Shown in pieces: positions 16,306 through 24,362 of a stretch of DNA of 64,000 nucleotides. The stretch covers positions 1-64,000 of the forward strand of contig JAVKKH010000005.1 of NCBI GenBank assembly GCA_031296405.1, read 5' to 3'. The position numbers and the translations under genes were made by a program. The notes beneath the pieces are model-generated. The model searched no databases and was not told the origin of the DNA. It saw nothing but the letters and a program-made list of their open reading frames with translations. The stretch is from Candidatus Tepidifontimicrobium thermophilum (GTDB taxonomy: Bacteria > Sysuimicrobiota > Sysuimicrobiia > Sysuimicrobiales > Sysuimicrobiaceae). Numbering within the stretch: position 1 is the first letter of the stretch; each line of letters begins with the position of its first letter.

Positions 16306-18059
16306 ACCAGCCGCACCGGGTACCAGGAGGCCGCCTCAGGCACGGTCACGAGCTCCACCGCGCGCACCTCACGCGGCGCGAGGGTTGCCGCTAGGACCTG
16401 AGCGCTCCGCCCGGCGGCCACGAACTTCAGGTCCACCAGCTGCCCGTCCACGAGGAAAGTGGCGTAGGCGGGACCGGAGGAGGCCACCAGCACCAGCTCC
16501 ACGTCCGCCGGCCGGTCCGTGGGGTTGTGCAGGAGCAGGCGCAGCCGGTAGGTCACCCCGTAGTCGCCCTCCAGCAGGGTACCGGTCCGGAGATCCCGCA
16601 GCTGCCGACTCCGGCCGATCTCCGTCTGCCACTCTTCTCCCACCACCAGCGTGGCCTCCGCCTCCACCAGGGGAGGGCCAAACACCCCGCGCGGGTGAGC
16701 CTTGTCGTCCGGTTCGACCTCCCAACGTACGGCCCGGTCCAGCACGTAAACCGTCCGCACGCTCACGGACACCTCGAGGGGACCTCCCTCGAGGACCTGC
16801 ACCTGCAGCAGCCCGGAGACCACGTACCCGGGGGGAGTCCGCTGGGTGGTGAACCGGTGCTCGCCCCGGGCCGGGATCTCCAGCACGTACCCAGCCCCGC
16901 GGCCGAGGAGTTCCAGGAACCGGCGCGCCGCCGCGTGCCCCACGCCCATGGTGTCGTGCCACGCACCGGGTGCCGCCAGCTGCATGTGGACTTTGGCGGG
17001 GCGGCTGTTGGGGTTGCGCAGCCACACGGTCACCACCTTGTCCCGGCCCGCTCCGTTGCTGTGGTGGTACAGCATTCGGACCGACTCCCCTGAATTCACC
17101 ACCTCCCGGAACAGGACTCCGTCCGCGGCGATCCGCTCCGGGTTGTTGCTGACCAGCAGCCGCGAGGGTGGCGCCAGTTCCATCACCTGGTTCCGAACCG
17201 TCACCGGGACTCGCCCCTCCACCGGTAGGGCGAACGGACTGCGGATGCGCACCGGGACCCCGCCCCGCCACACCTCGCCCGGCCGGAGGGGAGGCGGTTC
17301 GAACGCACCCACCTCCAGGAAGGCGCCGGGTCCGGTCCGTGCTGCGCGTTCCAGCGACCGCAGTGCCGCCTCCCGCACCACGTCCGCGGACGCCACGTCC
17401 CCGGTCACCACCGCCTCCACTTGCTCCGGGAGCTGCCCGCTCAGGGGCCGGACCCACACCCGCAGTTCCCGCTGGCTCGGCCCGTAGCGCAGCGGGACCC
17501 TTACCGTCCCCGCCGTCCGTCCCACAACCCGCAGCTGCTGCGGCCCGGCCCACTGCAACTCCACAACCCGCGGGTCGTAGGGCCCCACCTCAGGCCGGCC
17601 GGGCGGGATTGTGCGGATCTCTACCAGCCCGCTCCCGCCCACGGGGAGCACGAGGGCCGGGGTGGCCACGGTCAACCGCCGGACTGAGAGGGCTGCGTGG
17701 AGGCGCTGTGCCCACTGGGAAGCCAGCGCGGACGGGGACGTCCGGTTGGCCCGGGCCTCGGCCGGGTCCGCGGCCACGACCCTCCGGCCCGACACGTACA
17801 CGTCCACGGACCCGCTGGCCGGGACGATTTCCACAGTCCGGGCCGCCGCAGGGAGGGCGCGTAGCCGGTCCGCCACCTGCCGGGCCCGCGCCGCGGCGCC
17901 GGGGCCCCGGAGTCGGAGGACCAGCCGCCCGTTCACCCACACCGCCCACGCGGGGCCTTCCGCGGCCACCTCCACTGCCGGTCCGGAGGCCGCAGGCCCC
18001 GGGGAGCCTCCCAACAGCGCGACCAGCATCGCTGCAGCGACCAGGGTTCGGACGCGCAT
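16290..18059 (-). CDS. Unknown exported protein encoded inside the lipid A operon
   Basis: 589 residues with a clear signal peptide (VRTLVAAAMLVALLGGSPGPAASG). I do not recognise a family. The body is rich in beta-strand-like sequence. It begins with a segment that looks like a peptide-processing or secretin-associated small domain (about 30-110), and later regions read like tandem immunoglobulin-like strands: 'VVTVWLRNPNSRPAKVHMQL' and 'RLRLLLHNPTDRPADVELVL' are two copies of the same 'xLxNPxxRPAxVxxxL' pattern about 160 residues apart. No lipobox and no membrane anchor follow the signal, so it is probably periplasmic. It is translationally coupled to lpxC and 9 bp from lpxD, which argues for an envelope role tied to lipid A or surface assembly. 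No function is assigned. Confidence 0.7.
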   Translation of the reverse strand: MRVRTLVAAAMLVALLGGSPGPAASGPAVEVAAEGPAWAVWVNGRLVLRLRGPGAAARARQVADRLRALPAAARTVEIVPASGSVDVYVSGRRVVAADPAEARANRTSPSALASQWAQRLHAALSVRRLTVATPALVLPVGGSGLVEIRTIPPGRPEVGPYDPRVVELQWAGPQQLRVVGRTAGTVRVPLRYGPSQRELRVWVRPLSGQLPEQVEAVVTGDVASADVVREAALRSLERAARTGPGAFLEVGAFEPPPLRPGEVWRGGVPVRIRSPFALPVEGRVPVTVRNQVMELAPPSRLLVSNNPERIAADGVLFREVVNSGESVRMLYHHSNGAGRDKVVTVWLRNPNSRPAKVHMQLAAPGAWHDTMGVGHAAARRFLELLGRGAGYVLEIPARGEHRFTTQRTPPGYVVSGLLQVQVLEGGPLEVSVSVRTVYVLDRAVRWEVEPDDKAHPRGVFGPPLVEAEATLVVGEEWQTEIGRSRQLRDLRTGTLLEGDYGVTYRLRLLLHNPTDRPADVELVLVASSGPAYATFLVDGQLVDLKFVAAGRSAQVLAATLAPREVRAVELVTVPEAASWYPVRLVWRAR

Positions 18060-18068
18060 CGGACGCAG

Positions 18069-19100
18069 TTAGGCTTCGCCGCCCCCGCCGGCGCCCTCCT
18101 CTCCGGTCAGCAACCGCTCGAGCCGCCGGACCCGTTGCAGCAACCGTGGCAGCTGCCGACGGGCCGCCTGCTCCCGCAGCTCGTCGTGCCGGGGCTGCGC
18201 CGGGTGGCCGTACACGGTCGCGCCCGGCGGCACGTCCTTGGTCACCCCGCTCTGGGCCAGCACCACCGCGCCGGCACCGATCCGCACGTGATCCGCCACG
18301 CCCACCTGTCCCGCCAGGACCACCCCGTCCTCCAGCACCGCGCTGCCCGCGATCCCACACTGTGCAGCCACCAGGCACCGTCGGCCGATCTGCACGTTGT
18401 GCGCCACCTGCACCAGGTTGTCGATCTTCGTGCCCGCCCCGATCCAGGTCGCGTCCAGGGTGGCCCGGTCCACGGTGGTACCCGCCCCGATCTCCACGTC
18501 GTCTTCCACCACCACGGTGCCCACCTGCGGGATCTTGCGGTGCGCCTGGGGACCCGGCACGAACCCGAACCCGTCGGAGCCCAGCACACACCCGGCGTGC
18601 AGGACCACGCGGTTGCCCACGCGGACCCGCTCCCCCACGACCGCGTGCGGGTACACGACACAGTCCTCACCCACGGAGGCATAGGGGCCCACGTAGGCGA
18701 ACGGGTAAAGGACGCTGCGCGCGCCCACGGTCGCTCCCTCTTCCACCACCGCGAAGGCCCCCACCGCCACCTCCGGCCCCAGGCGGGCCGCCGGGTGGAT
18801 CACCGCCGCAGGGTGGACTCCGCGCGGGTGGTGAGGCTTCGGGCCCAACAGCTCCAGCAGCACCGCCAGGGCCAGCCGTCCGTCCCGGACCCGGATCGCA
18901 GGCGCGGGCGAGGGGAGCCCTTCCGGCACCACCACCGCGGCGGCGCCCCGCTGTGTAGCGGCCCGCACAGCCTGCGGGGACGTGCACACGCACACCGCAC
19001 CCGGCCCCGCAGACTCCGGGCTGGCGACCCGCAGCACCTCCACGCCGCCGTCGCCCTCCAAGCGCCCCCCAAGAGCTCGTGCCAGCTCCTCCAGCGTCAT
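18069..19100 (-). CDS. lpxD: UDP-3-O-acylglucosamine N-acyltransferase LpxD
   Basis: 343 residues. An N-terminal uridine-binding domain ([20 protein letters not shown]) precedes a left-handed beta-helix of hexapeptide repeats (about 96-270). It includes '[19 protein letters not shown]' and the catalytic His234 in '[11 protein letters not shown]'. A C-terminal helix ([12 protein letters not shown]) provides the ACP-contact region. It adds the second acyl chain, on the amine, after LpxC. It stands downstream of the Skp-like genes, a common order in diderm operons (bamA-skp-lpxD). Confidence 0.95.
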   Translation of the reverse strand: MTLEELARALGGRLEGDGGVEVLRVASPESAGPGAVCVCTSPQAVRAATQRGAAAVVVPEGLPSPAPAIRVRDGRLALAVLLELLGPKPHHPRGVHPAAVIHPAARLGPEVAVGAFAVVEEGATVGARSVLYPFAYVGPYASVGEDCVVYPHAVVGERVRVGNRVVLHAGCVLGSDGFGFVPGPQAHRKIPQVGTVVVEDDVEIGAGTTVDRATLDATWIGAGTKIDNLVQVAHNVQIGRRCLVAAQCGIAGSAVLEDGVVLAGQVGVADHVRIGAGAVVLAQSGVTKDVPPGATVYGHPAQPRHDELREQAARRQLPRLLQRVRRLERLLTGEEGAGGGGEA

Positions 19101-19154
19101 GCACGGTCTCCCTCGGCCCCCCGGTCGGGCGGCCGCGCGGTCTGCACGCGCACG

Positions 19155-19556
19155 CTACCGCAGCTTCTCCAGTACCTGGTCTGTGAGGTCCTTTCCGCCC
19201 ACCACCGCGGCGCTTTTGACCAGCACCACCCGCACCCTCTCCTTGCGGGCCACCTCCTCCACCACCTCCCGCAGGCGGCGGTTCAGGCGCTCCTCCAGCT
19301 CCGCCCGGAGCTGCTGGAGCTCCCGGAGGTAGGCCAGCCTCTGCTGTTCCAGCGCCCTGCGGTCCAGCCGCTGCGCGGCGATGGACAGCTCCGCGGCCAT
19401 GAGCTTCTCGCGGTCGTTCAGCTGCTTCTGGTAGGAGAGGGCCAGGACGCTTTCGTTCAACACCCGCTGGGTGTCCACCACGCCCACCGCGGGCCGGCCA
19501 CAGCCTGCCAGCAGGAACGTGGACACCACCACCACGAGCCGCCTTCGCGTCCTCAT
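19155..19556 (-). CDS. Skp/OmpH-like periplasmic lipoprotein (copy 3)
   Basis: 133 residues. Lipobox 'FLLAGC' gives a probable lipid-anchored protein. The typical OmpH start 'AVGVVDTQRVLNES' is followed by a charged coiled coil (residues about 45-105) and a closing strand 'VRVVLVKSAAVVGGKDLTDQVLEKL'. Skp-type chaperones hold unfolded outer-membrane proteins on their way to BamA. The start codon overlaps the stop of the long paralog as ATGA. Confidence 0.82.
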   Translation of the reverse strand: MRTRRRLVVVVSTFLLAGCGRPAVGVVDTQRVLNESVLALSYQKQLNDREKLMAAELSIAAQRLDRRALEQQRLAYLRELQQLRAELEERLNRRLREVVEEVARKERVRVVLVKSAAVVGGKDLTDQVLEKLR

Positions 19557-20755
19557 CGCTTGCCCCGCAACCTCCGCAGCACCAGGTCGGTGATGTCCGT
19601 GGCGTTCCGGTGCGAGACGTACCGCACCAGGACCAGGTCCAGTCCCTGCTCCAGGGCCACCTGCGCCACCTCCACTCGCACTTCCGCCAGGATGGTGGCC
19701 TCCAGGCTGGCCTGCTGGGCCTTCAGGGCTTCCAGCTCCCGGCGCAGCTGTTCCTGACGGACTCGTTGTTCCTCCTCATACCGTCGCTGTGCCGCCTCCG
19801 CCACTTTCCGGAACTCTTCCTGGGCGCGCTGTGCGGCGCCTCGGGCCTGGGCGGTGGCCTGCTGCTCCAGGGCCCGCTGCCGCTCCCGCAACTGCCGCTG
19901 GAACTCCCGCTCCCGATCCTGCGCCTGCTGCTGCAGCTCCGCCCGCAGCTGAGCCTCCCGCTCTGCCAGCTGCGACCTCGTCTGCTCCTCCAGCTCCTTC
20001 CGGTACGCCTCCAGCTCCTCCCGCGCCCTCTGCTCCTCCACCCGGGCGAACTCCTGGAGTTCCTTCTGCTGAGCCTCCGCGAACGCCTGGATCTTCCCGT
20101 CCCGCTCCTTCTGGAGCCGCTCGTACTCCTGGAGCAGCCGGTCGTACTGCTGCCGGTCCGCGTGCTGGACGGTCTCCAGCTTCAGCCGCAGGTTCAGCAG
20201 GGGCAGGCGGTACTCCCGGGCCACCTGTTCCTCGTAAGCCCGCACCCGCGCCTGCACCTGCTGCTTTTGGGCCTCCACCCTGCGCTGCAGGTCCTCCTGC
20301 ACCTGCTGCTGCCGCGCCTTCAGCCGCTCCTCCGCGTCTCGCTGCAGCTGCTGGGCGTACCGCTCCAGCTCCGCCCTGGCCTGCCGTTCCCGAGCCTCCA
20401 GCTCCCGCCGGTAGACTGCCCGGAGCTCCTGCGCGTACCGGGCCAGCTCCCGCTGGGCCTCCTCCTGGACGCGGCGCGTGACCGGCGACACGGAGGGGAC
20501 GGGGAGGGGCGGCGGGGGAGGCGGGACCATGAGGGCCGCCTCGGTCTGCGCGATGCGCCGCCGCAGCTCCGTCAGTTCCCGCGCCTGCGGATGCTCCTTC
20601 GCAATGCGGTCCAGGTCCACCACCGCCACCCGGTACGGCTTCGGGGCGGCGGGTCGCGGAGGCGGGGAGGGCGCGCGCGCGGCCGGACGGGTGCACCCAG
20701 CGAGCACCCACAACGCCACCACGCACGCCAACAGCCCGACCCCTCGGCTCACCAT
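19553..20755 (-). CDS. Giant Skp/OmpH-like coiled-coil lipoprotein (copy 2)
   Basis: 400 residues from the ATG before VSRGVGLL. Lipobox 'WVLAGC' is followed by a Pro-rich linker. The OmpH-type strand 'YRVAVVDLDRIAKEHPQA' then leads into an about 260-residue coiled coil composed largely of Glu, Gln and Arg, with a single break near 'EYRLPLLNLRLKLETVQHADRQQY'. The closing strand and helix 'LDLVLVRYVSHRNATDITDLVLRRL' are typical. Both ends match the two neighbouring Skp-like proteins, but the arms are two to three times longer. It may form a much deeper client cavity or span more of the periplasm. Confidence 0.78.
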   Translation of the reverse strand: MVSRGVGLLACVVALWVLAGCTRPAARAPSPPPRPAAPKPYRVAVVDLDRIAKEHPQARELTELRRRIAQTEAALMVPPPPPPLPVPSVSPVTRRVQEEAQRELARYAQELRAVYRRELEARERQARAELERYAQQLQRDAEERLKARQQQVQEDLQRRVEAQKQQVQARVRAYEEQVAREYRLPLLNLRLKLETVQHADRQQYDRLLQEYERLQKERDGKIQAFAEAQQKELQEFARVEEQRAREELEAYRKELEEQTRSQLAEREAQLRAELQQQAQDREREFQRQLRERQRALEQQATAQARGAAQRAQEEFRKVAEAAQRRYEEEQRVRQEQLRRELEALKAQQASLEATILAEVRVEVAQVALEQGLDLVLVRYVSHRNATDITDLVLRRLRGKR

Positions 20756-20803
20756 GACGCGTTCGGTCCGCCGCGGCAGCAAGGGATGCCCACGGACACA
20801 GGG

Positions 20804-21256
20804 CTAGCGTCCCTGGAGCTCCTGGACCACCTGGTCCGTCAGGTCCACGCCCCCGTACAGCACCACGGTCCGGTCCAGGACCACGCTCACCCCAGCTCGC
20901 TTGGCCACACGCTCCACCGCGGCGCGGATGTCCTTGTCCAGGGCCGACAGGAGCTCCGCCCGGCGCTTGAAGATCTCCTCCTGCGTCCTCCGGGCCAGGT
21001 CGGCCTGTTCTGCGGGCGACTTGTTCTGGGCCAGTCGCCGCAGCTCCGCGGCCTTGGCCCGGGCGAACTGGTTGAGGGCTTCCTCCGAGCTCGCCTTCTT
21101 CGGGTGCGCGTCGAGGGCTCGCTGCATGTCCACGTAGCCCACCACCAGGGTCGCCCCCACAGGACCCCCGCCCGCGGTGGTCACTGCGGCCACCACCACC
21201 GCCAGCGCCACCAACGCCGCCACAACTCCCAGCAACCGTTTCGTCTTGACGTCCAC
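20804..21256 (-). CDS. Skp/OmpH-like periplasmic protein (copy 1)
   Basis: 150 residues, GTG start after GGAGGGAGGCGCC. One N-terminal hydrophobic segment (RLLGVVAALVALAVVVAAV) acts as signal or anchor. 'LVVGYVDMQRALDAHPKK' opens the OmpH core, a helical arm spans about 55-115, and 'VSVVLDRTVVLYGGVDLTDQVVQEL' closes it. It follows bamA by 65 bp. It is the most conventional of three adjacent paralogs. Confidence 0.85.
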   Translation of the reverse strand: MDVKTKRLLGVVAALVALAVVVAAVTTAGGGPVGATLVVGYVDMQRALDAHPKKASSEEALNQFARAKAAELRRLAQNKSPAEQADLARRTQEEIFKRRAELLSALDKDIRAAVERVAKRAGVSVVLDRTVVLYGGVDLTDQVVQELQGR

Positions 21257-21321
21257 GGCGCCTCCCTCCCCTCCGGCCCGCGCGGCCGGCTCCCGCGCGT
21301 CCAGGGCATGCTACCACAGGA

Positions 21322-23106
21322 TCAGAATGGGTGTCCGAAGTACAGCCACGTCTGCGCGCGCCCGTCGGGCCCGATGGCGTAATCGATCCGGATGGGTCCG
21401 ATGGGCGAGTTCACCAGCACCCCCAGGCCGTAGCTGAACTGCCAGTTGTCCACGAACCCGAACCCCGACTGGGACACCCCGCCCGCGTCGGCGAACACCA
21501 CCGCGGCGATATCCCGCAGGTCCGGGAACAGGGCCACCAGCGGCAGCCGGAACTCCACGCTGGCCACGAGCCCGCTGTTGCCCCGATCCGACAGGACCGG
21601 CAGGCCCCGCACACTGGCCTGGCCGCCCAGCGTGTACTGTTCCTGGATCGGCAGGACCCCGGACGACGCGGAGGCGCGCACCCGGCCCACCAGGGTCCCC
21701 TCCCACAGGGGCCAGTAGTGCACGTACTCCGCCTGGTACTTGAGGAACTCGAAGTCCGCGCCGAAGAACCGGAAAGCGTAGTCCACGGACGCGGAGGTGC
21801 GGGCCCCGCGACGGGGGTTCCGGGGGTCGTCCCGCAGGTCGTAGGACGCCTCCGCCCGCAGGGCGTGGACTAGGCCCGGCGTCAGGGGGACCGGTGAGCT
21901 GCCCTGGACCACGGTGAAGTCCGTGCGCTCGGTGCGGAGCGTGAGGCTCCCGCTGAGCTCGTTGGACAGCCGGCGGGACAGGGTCGCGGAGCCCCCCTCC
22001 AGGAGCATGAAGTACTGGAGGTTCAGCGTGGTGTCGTTCACCAGCTGGTTGGTGTCGTGCAGCTCCAGGGCCAGGGATTGCCCCCGCTGCCCGAACCAGG
22101 GGTCCCGGTACTGGAGGACGATGTTCTCCGCGGGCTGCCCGCTCAGCAGGCTGTCCGTAATGCCGCCCACCAGGGAGCTCACGTTGCGCTGGTAGGACAG
22201 GACCAGGGTGCGGCCCATCCCGTGAAGGTTGCGCTCGGCGAACTGGGCGCTGCCCAGGATGCCCTGCTGGGGGCTGTAGCCCAGCCCGAACCCAAACTCC
22301 CGGCTGCTGCGCTCCTGCAGCTCGATGACCAGCAGGACCCTGTCCGGGTCGCTGCCTGGCTGCGGCTGGGCCCGCACGTTCTCGAACAGGCCCGTGTCGA
22401 AGACCTGCTGGAGGTCCCGGTTGACCCGCTGGAGGTTGAACACCTCCCCCTCGCGGACGGTCAGGAGCCGCTGCACGAACGCCGGCCGCGTCCGGACCAG
22501 GCCCCGGAGCTCCACCCGTTCCACCGTCCCCTCCCGCACCACCACCCGCAGGGTCCCGTCCTCAGTGACCTCCACGTCCGCCACCCGCACCAGCAGGTAG
22601 CCCCGGTCCTGGTACAGCTTCTCGACGGCCCGAGCGCCCGCACGCAGGTCCACGGTGTTCAGCACGGCCCCCTCCCGCACGCCCAGGGCCGCACGCAGTT
22701 CCTCCGTGGGGACTACGGTGTTCCCGGTGATCTCTACCCGCCGCACCACCGGGTTTTCCACGACCACGAAGATCAGCTGCACGCCGTCCTCGGTGCTCTG
22801 CAGCCGGACCACCACGTCCGCAAAGAGCCCCGTGGCCAGGATCTGCTCCACGTCCTGGCGTACCCGGTCCTGGTCCAGCAGCTCGCCCGCCCGCGAGCCG
22901 ATGGCCCCGTACACGACCTCCGGCGAGACGTTCTGGGTGCCCAGCACCACGATGTCCACGATCCGCGCGGGCCGCGGGCTCGGCGAGGGTGTGGGGGTCG
23001 GGCTGGGCGACGGGGTAGCAGCCACCTGGGCACGGCCCGGGCCCGACCACGCCCACGCCACACAGAGCAGCACCGCAAACCAAGCCGCCGTCCGCAGGAC
23101 CTGCAC
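21322..23106 (-). CDS. bamA: Outer-membrane protein assembly factor BamA (short form)
   Basis: About 594 residues from the GTG placed 4-5 bp after AGGAGGT; another GTG lies two codons upstream inside that site. Signal peptide, then a Pro-Ser-Thr linker (about 32-48), then three POTRA-like repeats (about 50-270; for example 'RIVDIVVLGTQNVSPEVVYG', 'VRRVEITGNTVVPTEELRA', 'VERVELRGLVRTRPAFVQRL'), then an Omp85 barrel ending in 'TWLYFGHPF' with terminal Phe. E. coli BamA has five POTRA domains and about 800 residues. The strand-6 motif usually read as VRGF is VRGL here. BamA inserts beta-barrels, including BtuB and LptD. It is grouped with tamB and skp-like genes. Confidence 0.92.
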   Translation of the reverse strand: MQVLRTAAWFAVLLCVAWAWSGPGRAQVAATPSPSPTPTPSPSPRPARIVDIVVLGTQNVSPEVVYGAIGSRAGELLDQDRVRQDVEQILATGLFADVVVRLQSTEDGVQLIFVVVENPVVRRVEITGNTVVPTEELRAALGVREGAVLNTVDLRAGARAVEKLYQDRGYLLVRVADVEVTEDGTLRVVVREGTVERVELRGLVRTRPAFVQRLLTVREGEVFNLQRVNRDLQQVFDTGLFENVRAQPQPGSDPDRVLLVIELQERSSREFGFGLGYSPQQGILGSAQFAERNLHGMGRTLVLSYQRNVSSLVGGITDSLLSGQPAENIVLQYRDPWFGQRGQSLALELHDTNQLVNDTTLNLQYFMLLEGGSATLSRRLSNELSGSLTLRTERTDFTVVQGSSPVPLTPGLVHALRAEASYDLRDDPRNPRRGARTSASVDYAFRFFGADFEFLKYQAEYVHYWPLWEGTLVGRVRASASSGVLPIQEQYTLGGQASVRGLPVLSDRGNSGLVASVEFRLPLVALFPDLRDIAAVVFADAGGVSQSGFGFVDNWQFSYGLGVLVNSPIGPIRIDYAIGPDGRAQTWLYFGHPF

Positions 23107-23162
23107 AGTCACCTCCTCGGCTCACGAGACCGTGCCCTTGTGCGCTCCCTTGAACCCGCCCT

Positions 23163-23657
23163 TCACCGCAGGGACACCGGCTCTACGGGCAACCCCTCGG
23201 AGTCCAGTCCCGCTTCGCGCAGGAGGTCCCGTATCCAAAGGGGGACCTCCTCCCCGGACGGGACCGTCCACGGCCGTGCCACCAAGTGCTGCCTCGAAGG
23301 GGACACCAGCGCCAGCACGCTGCCGGGCACGTAGCCCAAAGAGACCGCCCGGCCGGCGGCGTGGGCCGTGGCCTTCTCGGGTACTGTCGCAGCCGGCCAC
23401 CGGAGCCCGCCGGCCAGCGCCACCGCCGCCGCCGCGGCCAGCACCGCTACCAGCACCGCCGGGCGCCTGCGCGCAACCGGCAGGGGCTCGCTCAAAGCAA
23501 GCTGCCGCGCCAGGCGTACCTCCGCCTCCGCCAGGGACAGGTCCAGCAACGCCCGCGCGCGGGACCCCGTCTCCCACGCTCGTGCCGCCCTTTCCAGCCA
23601 GCCCCGGGCTCCCTCGATGTGCACCGTGACCCGACCCACGCCGGCCTCCCGGACCAT
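23163..23657 (-). CDS. Small single-helix membrane protein, possible anti-sigma partner
   Basis: 164 residues, ATG after AAGGTGGG, 32 bp downstream of the sigma factor. Residues about 1-60 are helical and charged (EGARGWLERAARAWETGSRA). Residues about 68-83 form one membrane helix (AVLVAVLAAAAAVALAGG). The outer part ends in 'VPLWIRDLLREAGLDSEG'. No recognised anti-sigma zinc motif is visible. The topology (cytoplasmic helical N terminus, one membrane helix, extracytoplasmic C terminus) and the position directly after a sigma gene are typical of anti-sigma factors, but this is inference from context. Confidence 0.5.
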   Translation of the reverse strand: MVREAGVGRVTVHIEGARGWLERAARAWETGSRARALLDLSLAEAEVRLARQLALSEPLPVARRRPAVLVAVLAAAAAVALAGGLRWPAATVPEKATAHAAGRAVSLGYVPGSVLALVSPSRQHLVARPWTVPSGEEVPLWIRDLLREAGLDSEGLPVEPVSLR

Positions 23658-23689
23658 CCCACCTTAGTATCCGCGGATGCCGGCGCCCG

Positions 23690-24352
23690 TCACCCGCGCG
23701 GGTGCTGGACCGCGCCGCGGACCCCGCGCTCAGGCCCCTCCGTGGGGGCCAACCACCGCCGCAGCGCCTCCAGGGCCCTGTGGTGCAGGCGGTACAGGTG
23801 GGACACGCTCACGCCCAGCTCCCGAGCCGCAGCCGCGGGGCTGCGCGGACGGAAGTAGAAGACCTCCACCACGGCCCGCTCGCGAGGAGGCAGCCGCTGC
23901 AGGCCCTCGGTCAGCTGTCCCGCCAGCACTGCATCCTCCACCGCATCCAAAGCCTCCTCTGCCGCGGCGTCCTCCAGACGGTCCAGACTGGCACCCGGCG
24001 CCTCCGGGGCGTCCAGGGAGTTCGCCCGCGCCCGCTCCCTCCGCAGGGCGTTCAACACGGCCCCACGGATCCGGTAAGCGGCGTAGGTGGAGAACCGGAA
24101 GCCCCGGGCCGGCTCGAACCGCTCCACCGCGTCGATGAGGCCCACGGTCCCCTCCTGGATCATGTCCATGAGGTGGGCCTCCGGCAGCCCCATCCCCATC
24201 ACCACCTTGAAGACGAGGGGCTGGTACGCCTCGATCAGGCGTGAGCGCGCCTGCCTGTCCTGCCTGCCCTTGTACCGCTCCCACAGCTCCCGCTCCTCAC
24301 CGGGCGTGAGGGTCCGCACGCGTCGCAGCTCCCGGACGTACTCGTCGAACAC
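23690..24352 (-). CDS. Alternative sigma-70 family RNA polymerase sigma factor (FliA/SigB-like class)
   Basis: 220 residues from GTG after GAGGAGGTTGCG. Region 2 is clear: 'LIEAYQPLVFKVVMGMGLPE', 'MDMIQEGTVGLIDAVERFEP', 'GFRFSTYAAYRIRGAVLNAL'. A short region 3 is followed by region 4, 'LTEGLQRLPPRERAVVEVFYF' and the helix-turn-helix 'SPAAAARELGVSVSHLYRLH'. There is no region 1, so it is a group 3 sigma factor. Its ribosome-binding site overlaps the tamB stop codon. Placement between tamB and bamA suggests it answers to, or controls, envelope assembly. No flagellar genes are nearby. Confidence 0.85.
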   Translation of the reverse strand: MFDEYVRELRRVRTLTPGEERELWERYKGRQDRQARSRLIEAYQPLVFKVVMGMGLPEAHLMDMIQEGTVGLIDAVERFEPARGFRFSTYAAYRIRGAVLNALRRERARANSLDAPEAPGASLDRLEDAAAEEALDAVEDAVLAGQLTEGLQRLPPRERAVVEVFYFRPRSPAAAARELGVSVSHLYRLHHRALEALRRWLAPTEGPERGVRGAVQHPRG

Positions 24353-24362
24353 CGCAACCTCC

